DNA from: Mycobacteroides salmoniphilum
GTDB taxonomy: Bacteria > Actinomycetota > Actinomycetes > Mycobacteriales > Mycobacteriaceae
NCBI RefSeq assembly: GCF_004924335.1
Contig: NZ_CP024633.1
Span: forward strand, 1,674,001 to 1,738,000
Direction of reading: 5' to 3'
Length of the DNA: 64,000 nucleotides
The translations under genes and the position numbers were made by a program. The notes below the pieces were generated by a model, which searched no databases, was not told where the DNA came from, and was given only the letters and a program-made list of their open reading frames with translations. Positions 50,908-61,117 of this stretch are shown here, in pieces (the stretch's first letter is position 1; every line of letters begins with the position of its first letter).

Positions 50908-53889
50908 GTGACTCGAGCCTCCACCGAGCGTTCGAAGGTTCCCAGTGTCGGGAGGCTGGGGCTTGTCGATGCGCGGGCCGCGTCGCTGCTCGAAGAGCTG
51001 GGTTGGACCACCGAGGCGCACGTCCCGCTGTTGTGGTCGTTGTCGAGGTCGCCCGATGCGGACGCCGCGCTGCTCACCCTGATCCGGCTGCACGAGGAGA
51101 TGGACGCCGACTGGGCGGCGCTGGATCGGGAGCTGAGCGCGGACACTGCCCTGCGTGGGCGGCTGTTGTCGGTGATCGGGTCTTCGTTGGCACTCGGCGA
51201 TCACCTGGTAGCGCATCCGGACCGATGGCAGCTGCTGGTCGGGGATATTGAGCTTGAGTCCAAAGAGGCTCTGCAAGAACGATTCTTGACGGCCGTCGGC
51301 GCAGTCGGGGGACGCGCCTCGGTATCCGAGGGCACTGCGATCTCGGCGTTGCGTGACGCCTATCGGGACCGGCTGCTGGTGCTCGCCGCACTCGATCTTG
51401 CGGCCACCGTCGAGAACGAGCCGGTGTTGCCGTTCCCGCTGGTGGGCCAACACCTGTCCGATCTGGCCGATGCCGCGCTGACGGCGGCACTGGCCGTCGC
51501 GGTGTCGCTGGTGGTGCCGGACGGGCAGGACCCGCCCCGGCTCGCCGTCATCGCGATGGGCAAATGCGGTGCGCGCGAACTCAACTACGTCAGCGATGTC
51601 GACGTCATCTTCGTGGCCGAGGAGGCCGATTCACTGACCACCCGCGTCGCCGGGGAGATGATGCGCATCGGCTCAAGCACCTTCTTCGAGGTGGACGCGG
51701 CTCTGCGCCCGGAGGGTAAAGCCGGGGCACTGGTGCGCACCCTGGATTCTCATGTGGCCTACTACCGGCGCTGGGCCAAGACCTGGGAGTTCCAGGCGCT
51801 ACTCAAGGCGCGGCCCGCCGTCGGCGATCCCGAGCTGGGCAAGGCGTATATGGACGCACTCATGCCTATGGTGTGGACCGCTTGCGAGCGTGAGGATTTC
51901 GTCTCCGAAGTGCAGGCCATGCGCCGCCGGGTGGAATCGCTGGTGCCGGCAGACCTGCGCGAGCGTGAGATCAAACTGGGCACCGGCGGGCTGCGTGACG
52001 TCGAATTCGCGGTGCAGCTGCTGCAGCTGGTGCACGGCCGAGTGGATGAGTCGCTGCACGTCGCCTCGACCATCGATGCCCTGGCCGCACTGAGCGCGGG
52101 CGGCTATATCGGGCGCGACGACAGTGCGAATCTGACTGCCTCCTATGAGTTCTTGCGGCTACTGGAACACCGACTGCAGCTGCAGCGGCTCAAGCGCACC
52201 CACACCCTGCCCGCACCGGAGGACACCGAGGCGATGCGCTGGCTGGCCCGGGCCGCCCACGTGCGCCCCGACGGGCAGAACGACGCGCTAGGGGTGCTGC
52301 GCGCCGAGATCAAGCGGCAGGCGGTGCGGGTGTCTCGCCTGCACACCAAGCTGTTCTACCAACCGCTGCTGGAATCGGTCACCGAGTTCGACAAGGAAGC
52401 GCTGGGGCTGTCCAACGAGGCGGCGGTGCGTCAGCTCGCGGCCCTGGGTTACCAGCAGCCTCAGCACGCGCTGAGCCACCTGTCCGCGCTGACCAAGGAG
52501 GGCGGGCGCCGCGGACGCATCCAGACAATCCTGCTGCCAACGCTTTTGGATTGGCTGGCAGACACTCCCGATCCTGATGCCGGACTGTTGGCCTATCGCC
52601 GGGTGAGCGAGGCGCTGGTCGACCAGACGTGGTACCTGCGCACGCTGCGTGACGAGGGCGCGGTGGCCAAGCGCCTCATGCAGATCCTGGGAACCTCCGC
52701 CTATGTGCCGGACCTCATCATGCGCGCGCCCGAGGTCATCCAGCTGTACGCCGACGGGCCTAATGGCCCCAAACTTCTTGAGGCAGAACCTGTCTCGGTG
52801 GCGGGAGCGCTCATTGCGTCCTCGGCGCGGCATGCGGATCCGGAGCGTGCGATCGGGGCGGCACGATCGTTGCGGCGCCGGGAGTTGGCGCGGGTGGCCT
52901 CGGCAGATCTGTTGGGTCTGCTGGACGTGGTCGATGTCTGTGGCGCGCTGACCTCGGTGTGGGTGGCGGTGCTGCAGGCGGCCCTGGACGCCCTGATCAA
53001 GGGGAATGTTCCCGAGGGCGAAGAGGCTCCCGCGAGCATCGCCGTCATCGGGATGGGCCGGCTGGGCGGCGGCGAGCTGGGCTATGGATCCGATGCCGAC
53101 GTGCTGTACGTGTGCGAGGCGCGCGATGGTGCCAGTGACGACGAGGCCGTCCGTTGGTCGGCGACGATCGCGGAGAATCTGGGCAAGCTGCTCGGTGCCC
53201 CGAGCACCGATCCGCCGCTACAGGTCGATACCGGGCTGCGTCCGGAGGGGCGCAATGGGCCGATGGTGCGCACCCTGGCGGCCTACGAGACCTATTACGC
53301 GCAGTGGGCGCAGCCGTGGGAGGTGCAGGCACTGCTGCGCGCGCACAGCGTCGCCGGAGATGCCGACCTGGGTCTGCGGTTTCTGCACCTGATCGACAAG
53401 ACGCGATACCCGGCCGGTGGTATCGCCCTGGATGCGGTGCGCGAGATCCGCCGGATCAAGGCGCGGGTGGATGCCGAGCGGCTGCCCCGCGGCGCCGACC
53501 CGAATACCAACACCAAGCTGGGACGCGGCGGGCTGGCCGACGTGGAGTGGACCGTGCAGCTGCTGCAGCTGCGCTACGCCCACGAACATCCGTCCCTGCA
53601 CAGCACCTCGACCCTGCAGACGCTGCACGCCGCGGCGGAGGCCGGGCTCATCGAGGCCGAGGATGCCGAGCTGCTGCGCCAGGCATGGCTGACTGCCACC
53701 AACGCGCGTAACGCGCTGGTGCTGGCGCGCGGCAAGCCCACCGACCAATTGCCCGGCCCCGGGCGGCTGCTCAACACCGTGGCCGCGGCCGCGGGCTGGC
53801 CGGACACCGACGGTGGCGAGTTTCTGGACAACTATTTGCGGGTGACCAGGCGCGCGAAAGCGGTCGTACAGCGCGTCTTTGGGGAGTAG
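50908..53889 (+). CDS. glnE: Glutamine synthetase adenylyltransferase/deadenylylase
   Basis: A 993-residue bifunctional enzyme that adenylylates and deadenylylates GlnA1. It has two nucleotidyltransferase domains: the N-terminal one with [20 protein letters not shown] (GxxExxxxSDxD) and the C-terminal one with [20 protein letters not shown]. Both are followed by matching [14 protein letters not shown] and [14 protein letters not shown] helices. Length is typical. The GTG start lies 33 bp after glnA2. glnE is essential in M. tuberculosis. Its target glnA1 is encoded 6 kb further on. Confidence 0.96.
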   Translation: MTRASTERSKVPSVGRLGLVDARAASLLEELGWTTEAHVPLLWSLSRSPDADAALLTLIRLHEEMDADWAALDRELSADTALRGRLLSVIGSSLALGDHLVAHPDRWQLLVGDIELESKEALQERFLTAVGAVGGRASVSEGTAISALRDAYRDRLLVLAALDLAATVENEPVLPFPLVGQHLSDLADAALTAALAVAVSLVVPDGQDPPRLAVIAMGKCGARELNYVSDVDVIFVAEEADSLTTRVAGEMMRIGSSTFFEVDAALRPEGKAGALVRTLDSHVAYYRRWAKTWEFQALLKARPAVGDPELGKAYMDALMPMVWTACEREDFVSEVQAMRRRVESLVPADLREREIKLGTGGLRDVEFAVQLLQLVHGRVDESLHVASTIDALAALSAGGYIGRDDSANLTASYEFLRLLEHRLQLQRLKRTHTLPAPEDTEAMRWLARAAHVRPDGQNDALGVLRAEIKRQAVRVSRLHTKLFYQPLLESVTEFDKEALGLSNEAAVRQLAALGYQQPQHALSHLSALTKEGGRRGRIQTILLPTLLDWLADTPDPDAGLLAYRRVSEALVDQTWYLRTLRDEGAVAKRLMQILGTSAYVPDLIMRAPEVIQLYADGPNGPKLLEAEPVSVAGALIASSARHADPERAIGAARSLRRRELARVASADLLGLLDVVDVCGALTSVWVAVLQAALDALIKGNVPEGEEAPASIAVIGMGRLGGGELGYGSDADVLYVCEARDGASDDEAVRWSATIAENLGKLLGAPSTDPPLQVDTGLRPEGRNGPMVRTLAAYETYYAQWAQPWEVQALLRAHSVAGDADLGLRFLHLIDKTRYPAGGIALDAVREIRRIKARVDAERLPRGADPNTNTKLGRGGLADVEWTVQLLQLRYAHEHPSLHSTSTLQTLHAAAEAGLIEAEDAELLRQAWLTATNARNALVLARGKPTDQLPGPGRLLNTVAAAAGWPDTDGGEFLDNYLRVTRRAKAVVQRVFGE

Positions 53890-53943
53890 CTTCTTGCGGA
53901 TCACGATCCCATTCCGCGGATCTCAGTCCGGCAAGGAGCGGCC

Positions 53944-54276
53944 ATGAAGTACACATCGATCGTCGTGGGTCTTGGTGTTGTCGCCGGTGCTCTCGGTATG
54001 GCGGCGCCCGCCGCGGCGAAGCCGGGCGACTGCACCGTCTCCGAGGAGGCGCGGCTCGATGTGGTGGAGGCGACCAAGCGCGCGGAGTATCTGGAACGCC
54101 ATCCCGACGTCAACGCGGGGATCAGCGATGCCCTCAAGAACACCCCCGGCGACGGGGGCGCCAAGCATGAGGCCGTGCAGGCGTATCTCACGGCGAATCC
54201 GGCGGCCAGGGCGGACTTGGACGCGATCCGTCAGCCCGTCCAGGACTTCAAGAACCGCTGCTGGCCCGACGGCTAG
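53944..54276 (+). CDS. Haemophore-like exported protein
   Basis: A 110-residue protein with a signal peptide ending AAA-KPGDC. The mature part is helical with two Cys near the ends (GDCTVSEEARL and NRCWPDG), and matches the mycobacterial haemophore-like (Rv0203-type) domain pattern: YLERHPDVNAGISDALKN, then AVQAYLTANPAARADLDAIRQPVQDFKNRC. Rv0203 binds haem for import in M. tuberculosis; haem binding by this one is inferred. Tandem with a longer paralogue. Confidence 0.78.
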   Translation: MKYTSIVVGLGVVAGALGMAAPAAAKPGDCTVSEEARLDVVEATKRAEYLERHPDVNAGISDALKNTPGDGGAKHEAVQAYLTANPAARADLDAIRQPVQDFKNRCWPDG

Positions 54277-54420
54277 GGCTCGACGAACCTCACGAATGTA
54301 ATTTTCGCCGCGCTTCTCATGGTTTCTTAACGTTCAGGCCATGACCGTCCAACCAACGCTCGATAGCGTCCCGGACGAGCCGGCACGTCGTCGGCTGTAA
54401 CGCTGAACAAGGAGTACTCC

Positions 54421-54978
54421 ATGAAGTTCACCTCTGCTGTACTCAGCGGTGTCGTTGGTGCCGGTGCGGTCGCCAGCGCCCTAGCCTTCGCGGGTGCCGC
54501 TGGCGCGGCCCCCGGCCAGTGCACTGCTGCCGAGTTCGCCCGGACCCACTCGACGGTGTCGAGCCAGGTCGCGAGCTACCTAGACAAGAACCCGACGATC
54601 AACGACGGCATCACCAAGGCCGCCAAGGGCGCGCCCGAGGGCGAGCGCCGTGAAGCCATCAAGACCTACCTCGATGGTCAGCCCGCCGCCAAGGCCGAGC
54701 TCGAGAAGATCCGTCAGCCGCTGACGGGCCTGAAGAACAGCTGTGGCGCGGACACCGATGACGCGGCCCCGGCCGCTCCCGCCGGACTGGTGGGCCAGCC
54801 CGCTGCGCCTGCTACCGAGAACGCCCCCGCTGACCAGCCGCAGCAGCCGTGGAACCCCTTCGCGCCGCAGCAGCAGCCGGCTCAGGAAGTCGCGGAAACC
54901 GCCAACACGCAGCAGGCCGCGCCGGCCAAGCCGGCATCGCCTGCCGTCACCGCGGTGGTCGATCAGCAGGACGCCTAA
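54421..54978 (+). CDS. Haemophore-like exported protein with Pro/Gln-rich tail
   Basis: A 185-residue paralogue of the preceding protein. Signal peptide ends GAAGA-APGQC. Haemophore-like domain: FARTHSTVSSQVASYLDKNP, IKTYLDGQPAAKAELEKIRQ, LTGLKNSC. It then adds a 70-residue Ala/Pro/Gln-rich extension (PQQPWNPFAPQQQPAQEVAE) that the first copy lacks, probably disordered and perhaps wall-spanning. AACAAGGAG lies ahead of the ATG. Confidence 0.78.
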   Translation: MKFTSAVLSGVVGAGAVASALAFAGAAGAAPGQCTAAEFARTHSTVSSQVASYLDKNPTINDGITKAAKGAPEGERREAIKTYLDGQPAAKAELEKIRQPLTGLKNSCGADTDDAAPAAPAGLVGQPAAPATENAPADQPQQPWNPFAPQQQPAQEVAETANTQQAAPAKPASPAVTAVVDQQDA

Positions 54979-55013
54979 CAACACTTAGACGGGCGGCCTA
55001 GCCTTAGGCAGCA

Positions 55014-55724
55014 ATGACTCAGGAAACTCCCGCCCGTTACAAGGTGTTGATGGTCGACGACGACCCGGACGTTCGGAACTCGGTAGCCCGCGGGCTACGT
55101 CATTCGGGTTTCGACGTCCGGGTCGCCGTCGATGGCCGTGATGCGCTTACCCAGCTCGCGGCTGACGAACCCGACGCTCTGGTGCTCGATGTGCAGATGC
55201 CCGAGCTGGACGGGGTGGCGGTGGTTACCGCACTGCGGGCCCTGGGTAACGACATCCCCATCTGCGTCCTCAGCGCGCGGGACACTGTCAACGACCGGAT
55301 CGCTGGCCTGGAGGCCGGTGCCGACGACTATCTGACGAAGCCCTTCGATCTCGGCGAGCTGGTGGCGCGCCTGCGCGCGCTCCTGCGACGTCGCGGCGCC
55401 GGTGGCGGTGGCCTGGCCGCCTCCGCTATCACCGTCGGACAGATCACCGTGGACGTATCGCGAAGGCTGGTCTTCGCCGCCGGAGAACGCGTCGAGTTGA
55501 GTAAGCGCGAGTTCGATCTACTGGTGGTGCTGGCCGAAAACACCGGTGTGGTGCTCAGTCGCTCCCGGCTGCTGGAACTGGTGTGGGGGTATGACTTTGA
55601 TGTCGAGACCAATGTCGCCGACGTCTTTGTGAGCTATCTGCGTCGCAAACTGGAAACCGGAGGGGCACCGCGTGTCATCCACACCGTCAGAGGTGTGGGG
55701 TACGTGATGAGGGAAGAGCCGTGA
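55014..55724 (+). CDS. OmpR-family response regulator, PrrA-like
   Basis: A 236-residue regulator: receiver domain with D59 in [12 protein letters not shown] and K108 in YLTKPF, then a winged-helix DNA-binding domain ([51 protein letters not shown]). The receiver and linker resemble M. tuberculosis PrrA closely, but this is probably a paralogue, so no symbol is assigned. TAGCCT and TTAGGCA lie just upstream as promoter candidates. The ATGA overlap couples it to the kinase gene. Confidence 0.88.
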   Translation: MTQETPARYKVLMVDDDPDVRNSVARGLRHSGFDVRVAVDGRDALTQLAADEPDALVLDVQMPELDGVAVVTALRALGNDIPICVLSARDTVNDRIAGLEAGADDYLTKPFDLGELVARLRALLRRRGAGGGGLAASAITVGQITVDVSRRLVFAAGERVELSKREFDLLVVLAENTGVVLSRSRLLELVWGYDFDVETNVADVFVSYLRRKLETGGAPRVIHTVRGVGYVMREEP

Positions 55725-57010
55725 AACGCTCACTCTCCCTGCGCACCAGGGTCGCGGTAGCGGCCTTCCTGGCTGCCGGCCTGGTTGTTGCCCTCATCGG
55801 CATCGTTGCTGGTATTGCCTTGGTGCGCAACGATACTCGTCAGCTCGACCGACGTCTCGACATGCTGACAGATGCGGTGCAGGCCACCACCCGTCACGGC
55901 GAAACCACGTTTGTGCTGACCGTACGGGACACCACAAGCGGTGGGCTGGTGATCTTCCGGGGCGTTGAGCTACCGCAGCTGCCGTTGGGGACACGGAATG
56001 TGACTGTCGGCGGGGTGAACTACCGGGTGCGGACTATCGAGAACCCGGAAGAACAGACGGTGATTTCGCTGGGAACGCGGTCGGACACCGTGTTGGTCAA
56101 CCACCGTGGAATTCCGGCGTTCATCGCCCTTGGTGTGCTCTCGATGCTGCTGGCCGGCGGCTTTGCATGGTTGTTCGCCGGACGGGCGGTGCGACCGCTG
56201 CGTCAGCTCACCGAGCAGACCAGGCAGCTCGACACCGACGGCCTGCAGGTCGCCGCGGTGCGCGGTGCCCGGGAGTCCGAAGAACTTGGCGACGCCATGG
56301 CCGCCATGCTGGGCCGGGTCTCGGCGGCGCAGTCCGAAACCACCAAATCGCTTCTGGCGGCGCGTGATTTCGCCGCCAGTGCCGCCCATGAGCTACGCAC
56401 CCCGCTGACCGCGATGCGCGCGGACCTGGATACCTTGCGCGCACATGACCTCTCGCATGAAGAACGTACCGAGGTGATTGGCGACCTGCAGCGCGCGCAA
56501 CGACGTGTCGAGGCCACCATTACGGCATTGGGTCAACTGGCCTCGGGAGACCTCGCCCGGCGTGAGGACCGCGAGCTGGTGGACATTGCCGACCTGCTGG
56601 ACCGGGTGGCAGCGGATGCGTTGATGCACCGTGCCGCCACACCGGAGATCACCGTCAACTCCGACGACTGTGGCGTGGTGCTGGGCTGGCCCGACGGGCT
56701 GCGGCTGGCCGTCGACAACCTGGTGCGCAACGCCATCAACCATGGCGACGCCAAACACGTTGTGCTTTCCGCTAATCGGGCCGATGGCAGGCTGGTCATC
56801 GAGGTCGACGACGACGGCACCGGCCTACCCGAGGCGGATCGGGAACGGGTGCTCGGGCGGTTTGAACGTGGACCCGGCGCCAAGCCCGGCGGGCTGGGGC
56901 TGGGCCTGGCGCTTGTCGCGCAGCAGGCCGCGTTGCACGGGGGAGACGTGGTGCTGTCGGCAAGCCCGCTGGGCGGCCTGCGGGCGACGCTGACGCTTGT
57001 GGCCGAATAG
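55721..57010 (+). CDS. Sensor histidine kinase, PrrB-like
   Basis: A 429-residue kinase with helices at about 11-35 and 132-155 flanking a sensor domain of about 95 residues, then HAMP ([20 protein letters not shown]), the H-box [20 protein letters not shown] (His223), N-box [14 protein letters not shown], and G-boxes [20 protein letters not shown] and GLGLGLALV. It should phosphorylate the adjacent regulator. Signal unknown. Confidence 0.9.
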   Translation: MKRSLSLRTRVAVAAFLAAGLVVALIGIVAGIALVRNDTRQLDRRLDMLTDAVQATTRHGETTFVLTVRDTTSGGLVIFRGVELPQLPLGTRNVTVGGVNYRVRTIENPEEQTVISLGTRSDTVLVNHRGIPAFIALGVLSMLLAGGFAWLFAGRAVRPLRQLTEQTRQLDTDGLQVAAVRGARESEELGDAMAAMLGRVSAAQSETTKSLLAARDFAASAAHELRTPLTAMRADLDTLRAHDLSHEERTEVIGDLQRAQRRVEATITALGQLASGDLARREDRELVDIADLLDRVAADALMHRAATPEITVNSDDCGVVLGWPDGLRLAVDNLVRNAINHGDAKHVVLSANRADGRLVIEVDDDGTGLPEADRERVLGRFERGPGAKPGGLGLGLALVAQQAALHGGDVVLSASPLGGLRATLTLVAE

Positions 57011-57019
57011 AACTGACGA

Positions 57020-57523
57020 CTAGTTCTTGCGGGATCCGTACTTGTCGAGCCATGCGCGGGCTTCCCCGGGCAGGTTCCCGGAAGCCTCGGCGGTCTTGCA
57101 CCAACGGCGCACCATTGTGACCATGTTGGCGGGGTTGTAGGCGTCCTCCTGTTGCGACCACAGTCCGTCTCCGGCGTAGTGCAGCACGGTCAGGTTCGGC
57201 TCGCCCCAATGCTGGCCGTCACCGGGATCGCTCATCACATTGTCGATTTCGCAGACCACCCAACCCTTTTCGGGGTCGAAGACGGTCCAGGTGGCGGGCA
57301 GGCTGGGCATGTGGTTACCCGGGAACGCGCCCATGACCGCGGTGATGTACTGCCGGATGGCCTCCTTGCCGTGCAGGCGACCCACCACGTGCTCGATGTA
57401 GAGGGCGTCCTCGGTGTACATCTCGGCGTAGGGATTCCAGTCGCCGGTTTCGATGCAGCGATGGACGGTGGCCTGGTGTTGCGCGAACGCTTCCTCGAGT
57501 TCGGCGCGGCTAAACGATGGCAT
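57020..57523 (-). CDS. SnoaL-like (NTF2-fold) protein
   Basis: A 167-residue protein of the nuclear-transport-factor-2-like superfamily. FAQHQATVHRCIETGDWNPY, MYTEDALYIEHVVGRLHGKE, IRQYITAVMGAFPG and WTVFDPEKGWVVCEIDNVMS are typical of the actinobacterial members. The ATG at 57523 is used; the open frame continues upstream into the divergent EEP gene. Function unknown; related proteins are polyketide cyclases, dehydratases or ketosteroid isomerases. Confidence 0.75.
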   Translation of the reverse strand: MPSFSRAELEEAFAQHQATVHRCIETGDWNPYAEMYTEDALYIEHVVGRLHGKEAIRQYITAVMGAFPGNHMPSLPATWTVFDPEKGWVVCEIDNVMSDPGDGQHWGEPNLTVLHYAGDGLWSQQEDAYNPANMVTMVRRWCKTAEASGNLPGEARAWLDKYGSRKN

Positions 57524-57557
57524 GGCTAAGAGAGTGCCATAAGGTACCGTCCCTGAG

Positions 57558-58514
57558 GTGCGAGGACGGAGCGCCGTGGGGGCATTGGGTTGGCTGCTGA
57601 CCATCGTCGCGATGCTGGCCATCGCATCCCGGTGGGTGCGGTCGAGCTGGTCGCCCCTGATCGGCCTGACCGCCGGCTGGCCCGTCACGTGTCTGCTGAT
57701 GATCCTGGGGTTGTTGCTGTTCCTCGCGGTACGGCAGTGGTGGGGTGTGTTGACGGCGACCGTGGTGATCGCGTTGCAGGTGCTTGCCATCGCACCGCTG
57801 TACCTGCCCGACAGTCATCCGCGGGGAACGACCGTCACGGTGCTGCAGACCAACCTGCGTTTCGGTGCCGGTGATGCCGGGGCAGTGGTGGCAGCGATTC
57901 ACGAGCACGACGTGGGCGTGGTGACCGTTGACGAGCTCACACCGGAAGCCCGAACGAAACTCGTTGCCGCGGGAATTGATTCGGTGCTTCCGTATTCGTA
58001 CACCATCGCCGAACCGAAGGCCGCGGGCACCGGAATCTGGAGCCGATATCCGTTGACCCCGGTGCATCAGGACGACCAGAGCTTTGCCATGAGGCAGATC
58101 TGGGCGGAGGCCGAGATACCCGGGGTGGGGCCGGTCATGCTCATCGCGGTGCACACCCGCCCGCCGGAGAAGGACATGAGTTCACCGGGCTGGCTCACCG
58201 AGTTGGACGCCCTTGACCGTCAGTTGCAGGCATTGCGTCCGGATGTGAAAGTGATTGTCGGCGGCGACTTTAACGCGACCTACGACCATTTCGTGTTCCG
58301 GCAGATCCTCACGGGCGGTTTCGCCGATGCGGTGGATCAGGCCGGGGCCGGTTGGCTGCCGACGTGGCGCGAAGGGCGCTGGTACACCAGGCTGATTGGG
58401 ATCGACCACGTACTGACCCGCGGGGCGGCCGCCACCTCGGTGAGCACCCAGGAGATCTATGGCACCGACCACCGGGCGCTCATCGCCACGGTGGTGGTGC
58501 CTAGCTCTTCTTGA
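57558..58514 (+). CDS. Membrane-anchored endonuclease/exonuclease/phosphatase (EEP) protein
   Basis: A 318-residue protein with three N-terminal transmembrane helices (about 8-24, 33-56, 59-79), then an EEP domain outside the membrane: VTVLQTNLRFGAGDAG, VVTVDELTPEA, LIAVHTRPP, IVGGDFNATYDH (the GDFN motif) and GIDHVLTR ... YGTDHRALIATV (catalytic Asp-His). Could cleave phosphodiesters of lipids or nucleic acids. GTG start at 57558. Its end overlaps the convergent DoxX gene by 14 bp. Confidence 0.85.
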   Translation: MRGRSAVGALGWLLTIVAMLAIASRWVRSSWSPLIGLTAGWPVTCLLMILGLLLFLAVRQWWGVLTATVVIALQVLAIAPLYLPDSHPRGTTVTVLQTNLRFGAGDAGAVVAAIHEHDVGVVTVDELTPEARTKLVAAGIDSVLPYSYTIAEPKAAGTGIWSRYPLTPVHQDDQSFAMRQIWAEAEIPGVGPVMLIAVHTRPPEKDMSSPGWLTELDALDRQLQALRPDVKVIVGGDFNATYDHFVFRQILTGGFADAVDQAGAGWLPTWREGRWYTRLIGIDHVLTRGAAATSVSTQEIYGTDHRALIATVVVPSSS

Positions 58515-58920
58515 GCGCCGCGTCGATCGAGAGCGATCCGCCGCCGGTAAACACCAAGAGGAAAAAGCCCCAGGAGAACAGGGCCGCCAGCTCGCCATTG
58601 TTCTCAATGGGAAGCAATCCGGCGGACTGGTGCTGGGTGAAGTAGGCGACCGCCATCGTGCCCGACGCGATGAAGGCCGCTATCCGGGTTCCGGCGCCGA
58701 ACAGAATCGCGACGCCGGTGAGGAACTCGACGGCACCTGCCCACCATCCCAATGACCACGACTCGACCGGCGGCATCGAAGCCAGGTCGGGCCAGCGGAA
58801 CAGGATGGCGGTGCCGTGGACGGTGAAGAGGAATCCGAAAACGATCCGGAACAACGACAGCGCAACGGGCGTGGCGCCGTCGAGCTTGGCGACTGAGCTG
58901 GAGGTGCTGGAGGAGGCCAT
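58501..58920 (-). CDS. DoxX-family membrane protein
   Basis: A 139-residue DoxX protein with four transmembrane helices; LFRIVFGFLFTVHGTAILFR at the start, GAVEFLTGVAILFGAGTRIA and GTMAVAYFTQHQSAGLLPIE are family features. Related DoxX proteins in M. tuberculosis join superoxide dismutase and a thiol system at the membrane. The ATG at 58920 is set by the family start and a -10 box 7 nt away. A close paralogue lies immediately upstream. Confidence 0.85.
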   Translation of the reverse strand: MASSSTSSSVAKLDGATPVALSLFRIVFGFLFTVHGTAILFRWPDLASMPPVESWSLGWWAGAVEFLTGVAILFGAGTRIAAFIASGTMAVAYFTQHQSAGLLPIENNGELAALFSWGFFLLVFTGGGSLSIDAALKKS

Positions 58921-58927
58921 GGCCAGG

Positions 58928-58933
58928 ATGCTA
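58928..58933 (-). promoter_or_regulatory. -10 box of the second DoxX gene
   Basis: On the minus strand TAGCAT ends 7 nt before the ATG at 58920, consistent with a leaderless transcript. Confidence 0.45.
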
Positions 58934-58954
58934 AACCAATTCGCGCGTAACGAC

Positions 58955-59365
58955 TTAGCGCTTAGCGCGGGTAATGAATCGGTCGAGGGACAGCGACCCA
59001 CCCCCGGTGAACACGAGCAGCAGGAAGATCCAGCTGTAGAGAGCGGCGCCCTCGCCATTGTTCTGGATCGGCAACAGTCCCTCGGGCTGGTGGTAGGTGA
59101 AGTAGGCGACTGCCATCGCACCCGATGACACGAACGCGGCCAACCTGGTACCGAGGCCGAGGATGATTGCCGCTCCACCAACGAATTCGATGACGCCGGC
59201 CCACCAGGGCAGAGCCCCGACGGGCTGCAGGTATGAGGCGAGCGGCCAACCGAATAGATGAGAGGTGCCGTGCAGGAAGAACAGGAACCCGACCACGATC
59301 CGGAATGCCGACAGGGCAACCGGGGTCAGGCCGGTGAGCTTGTTTTCGATATCAGCGAGAGCCAT
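58955..59365 (-). CDS. DoxX-family membrane protein, paralogue
   Basis: A 136-residue DoxX protein clearly related to its downstream neighbour (FRIVVGFLFFLHGTSHLFGW, GVIEFVGGAAIILGLGTRLA, GAMAVAYFTYHQPEGLLPIQ). Four transmembrane helices. The two genes are a tandem duplication separated by 34 bp, each with its own -10-like box. Confidence 0.87.
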   Translation of the reverse strand: MALADIENKLTGLTPVALSAFRIVVGFLFFLHGTSHLFGWPLASYLQPVGALPWWAGVIEFVGGAAIILGLGTRLAAFVSSGAMAVAYFTYHQPEGLLPIQNNGEGAALYSWIFLLLVFTGGGSLSLDRFITRAKR

Positions 59366-59372
59366 GCGTCTA

Positions 59373-59378
59373 ACAATA
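59373..59378 (-). promoter_or_regulatory. -10 box of the first DoxX gene
   Basis: On the minus strand TATTGT ends 7 nt before the ATG at 59365. Confidence 0.4.
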
Positions 59379-59484
59379 GGACCATAGTCCGCTTTATTCC
59401 TGTCTACTTGCCGGCGACCGCGTTCACCAGCGTCTCTGCCGCCAGAAGGCCGCTCCTCGAGCTATCCCGTGCCGCACAAATGAC

Positions 59485-59515
59485 AAGGCCCCCGGGAAGA
59501 TCCCGGGGGCCTTGA
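59485..59515 (-). terminator. Hairpin terminator of glnA1
   Basis: A 14-bp perfect inverted repeat (CAAGGCCCCCGGGA, loop AGA, TCCCGGGGGCCTTG) 21 bp after the glnA1 stop. Very GC-rich with no U-run, a common form in mycobacteria. It could also stop transcription from the DoxX side. Confidence 0.75.
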
Positions 59516-59536
59516 CGATGTGCGGATTACACGGCT

Positions 59537-60973
59537 CTACACATCAAAGTAGAGGGCTACCTCGTACGGGTGAGGACGGATGTTGATCGGCTCGATCTCG
59601 TTCTCGCGCTTGAACGCGATCCAGGTCTCGATCAGATCGGAGGTGAAAACGCCACCCTCGGTGAGGTACTCGTGATCCTTCTCAAGGTTGTCGATCACGG
59701 TGGCCAGGTTGGTCGGGGCCTGCGGAATGTTGGCGGCCTCCTCAGGAGGCAGCTCGTACAGGTCCTTGTCGACGGGCGCCAGCGGCTCGATCTTGTTCTT
59801 GATGCCGTCGATACCGGCCATCAGCATGGCCGCGAACGCCAGGTACGGGTTACCCGAGCTGTCCGGGCAGCGGAACTCGAGGCGCTTGGCCTTCGGGTTG
59901 TTACCGGTGATCGGGATGCGCACGCACGCCGACCGGTTGCGCTGGCTGTAGACCAGGTTGATCGGGGCCTCGTAGCCCGGCACCAGCCGCTTGTAGGAGT
60001 TCACCGTCGGGTTGGTGAACGCCAGCAGTGACGGGGCGTGGTGCAGGATGCCGCCGATGTAGTGGCGGGCCACATCCGAGAGCCCGGCGTACCCGGCCTC
60101 ATCGTGGAACAGCGGCTTGCCGTCCTTCCACAGGGACATGTGGGCGTGCATGCCCGATCCGTTGTCACCGAACAGCGGCTTGGGCATGAAGGTGACGGTC
60201 TTGCCATTGGCCCATGCGGTGTTCTTGATGATGTATTTGAACAACAGCACGTCGTCGGCCGCGGCCAGCAGCGTGTTGAACTTGTAGTTGATCTCGGCCT
60301 GCCCGCCGGTGCCCACCTCGTGGTGACCGCGCTCCAGAGTGAATCCGGAGTTGATCAGGTTGGTGGTCATCTCGTCGCGCAGGTCGACGAAGTGGTCGTA
60401 CGGGGCCACGGGGAAGTAGCCACCCTTGGGGCGCACCTTGTAGCCGCGGTTCGGGCTGCCGTCCTCCTCGTAAGGCTCGCCGGTGTTCCACCAGCCGGCC
60501 TCCGAGTCGATCTCGTAGAAGGTGCCGTTGATCTTCGAGTCGAAGCTGACCGAGTCGAAGATGTAGAACTCGGCCTCGGCGCCGAAGTAACAGGTGTCGG
60601 CGATACCGGTGCTGGTGAGGTACTGCTCGGCCTTGCGGGCCACGTTGCGCGGGTCACGCGAGTAGGCCTCGCGGGTGAACGGGTCATGCACGAAGAAGTT
60701 GACGTTCAGCGTCTTTGCGGCGCGGAACGGGTCGATCTTGGCCGTCGAGATATCGGGCAGCAGGAGCATGTCGGATTCGTGGATCGACTGGAATCCGCGA
60801 ACCGAGGACCCGTCGAAGCCGAGACCGTCTTCGAAGACGCTGGCATCGAAAGCAGATGCGGGGATGGAGAAGTGCTGCACGACGCCCGGCAGGTCACAGA
60901 ACCTGACGTCCACGTACTCGACCTTCTCGTCGGCAATGAACTTGAATACCTCGTCGGGGCTACTGAACGCCAT
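59537..60973 (-). CDS. glnA1: Glutamine synthetase GlnA1 (type I-beta)
   Basis: A 478-residue main glutamine synthetase. [83 protein letters not shown] and the adenylylation loop [14 protein letters not shown] with Tyr406, the same number as in M. tuberculosis GlnA1. Activity should be controlled by GlnE adenylylation and by GlnR at the box at 61065-61080. CAAGGAG precedes the ATG by 3-4 nt. GlnA1 is abundant and partly extracellular in pathogenic mycobacteria. Confidence 0.97.
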   Translation of the reverse strand: MAFSSPDEVFKFIADEKVEYVDVRFCDLPGVVQHFSIPASAFDASVFEDGLGFDGSSVRGFQSIHESDMLLLPDISTAKIDPFRAAKTLNVNFFVHDPFTREAYSRDPRNVARKAEQYLTSTGIADTCYFGAEAEFYIFDSVSFDSKINGTFYEIDSEAGWWNTGEPYEEDGSPNRGYKVRPKGGYFPVAPYDHFVDLRDEMTTNLINSGFTLERGHHEVGTGGQAEINYKFNTLLAAADDVLLFKYIIKNTAWANGKTVTFMPKPLFGDNGSGMHAHMSLWKDGKPLFHDEAGYAGLSDVARHYIGGILHHAPSLLAFTNPTVNSYKRLVPGYEAPINLVYSQRNRSACVRIPITGNNPKAKRLEFRCPDSSGNPYLAFAAMLMAGIDGIKNKIEPLAPVDKDLYELPPEEAANIPQAPTNLATVIDNLEKDHEYLTEGGVFTSDLIETWIAFKRENEIEPINIRPHPYEVALYFDV

Positions 60974-61026
60974 GCTTCTCCTTGTTTTTTCCTCTTGGGT
61001 CCACTGAAACCATGACCGCGCGACTG

Positions 61027-61032
61027 AACCTA
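61027..61032 (-). promoter_or_regulatory. Putative -10 box of glnA1
   Basis: On the minus strand TAGGTT fits TANNNT about 54 nt before the ATG, placing the GlnR-type box roughly 45-60 nt upstream of the start of transcription. Confidence 0.35.
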
Positions 61033-61064
61033 TGAAGCTGGTGTTGCCCGCCGGTCAACCATAT

Positions 61065-61080
61065 GTTGCGCGGATGTTAC
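61065..61080 (-). promoter_or_regulatory. GlnR-type operator ahead of glnA1
   Basis: On the minus strand GTAAC-ATCCGC-GCAAC fits the actinobacterial GlnR half-site pair GTnAC-n6-GnAAC, and TTGAC follows 6 nt further on. glnA1 is a known GlnR target in mycobacteria, so a nitrogen-limitation response is expected. Confidence 0.55.
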
Positions 61081-61105
61081 GCGTAACCATGAATTGGTTG
61101 GCCTT

Positions 61106-61111
61106 TACGCT
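61106..61111 (+). promoter_or_regulatory. -10 box of a leaderless promoter (RDD gene)
   Basis: TACGCT ends 6 nt before the ATG at 61118. Confidence 0.5.
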
Positions 61112-61117
61112 GTGAGT

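Noticed and set aside
49447..51453. 668-residue minus-strand ORF opposite glnA2/glnE
   Set aside because: Antisense shadow caused by codon bias; both plus-strand genes are certain.
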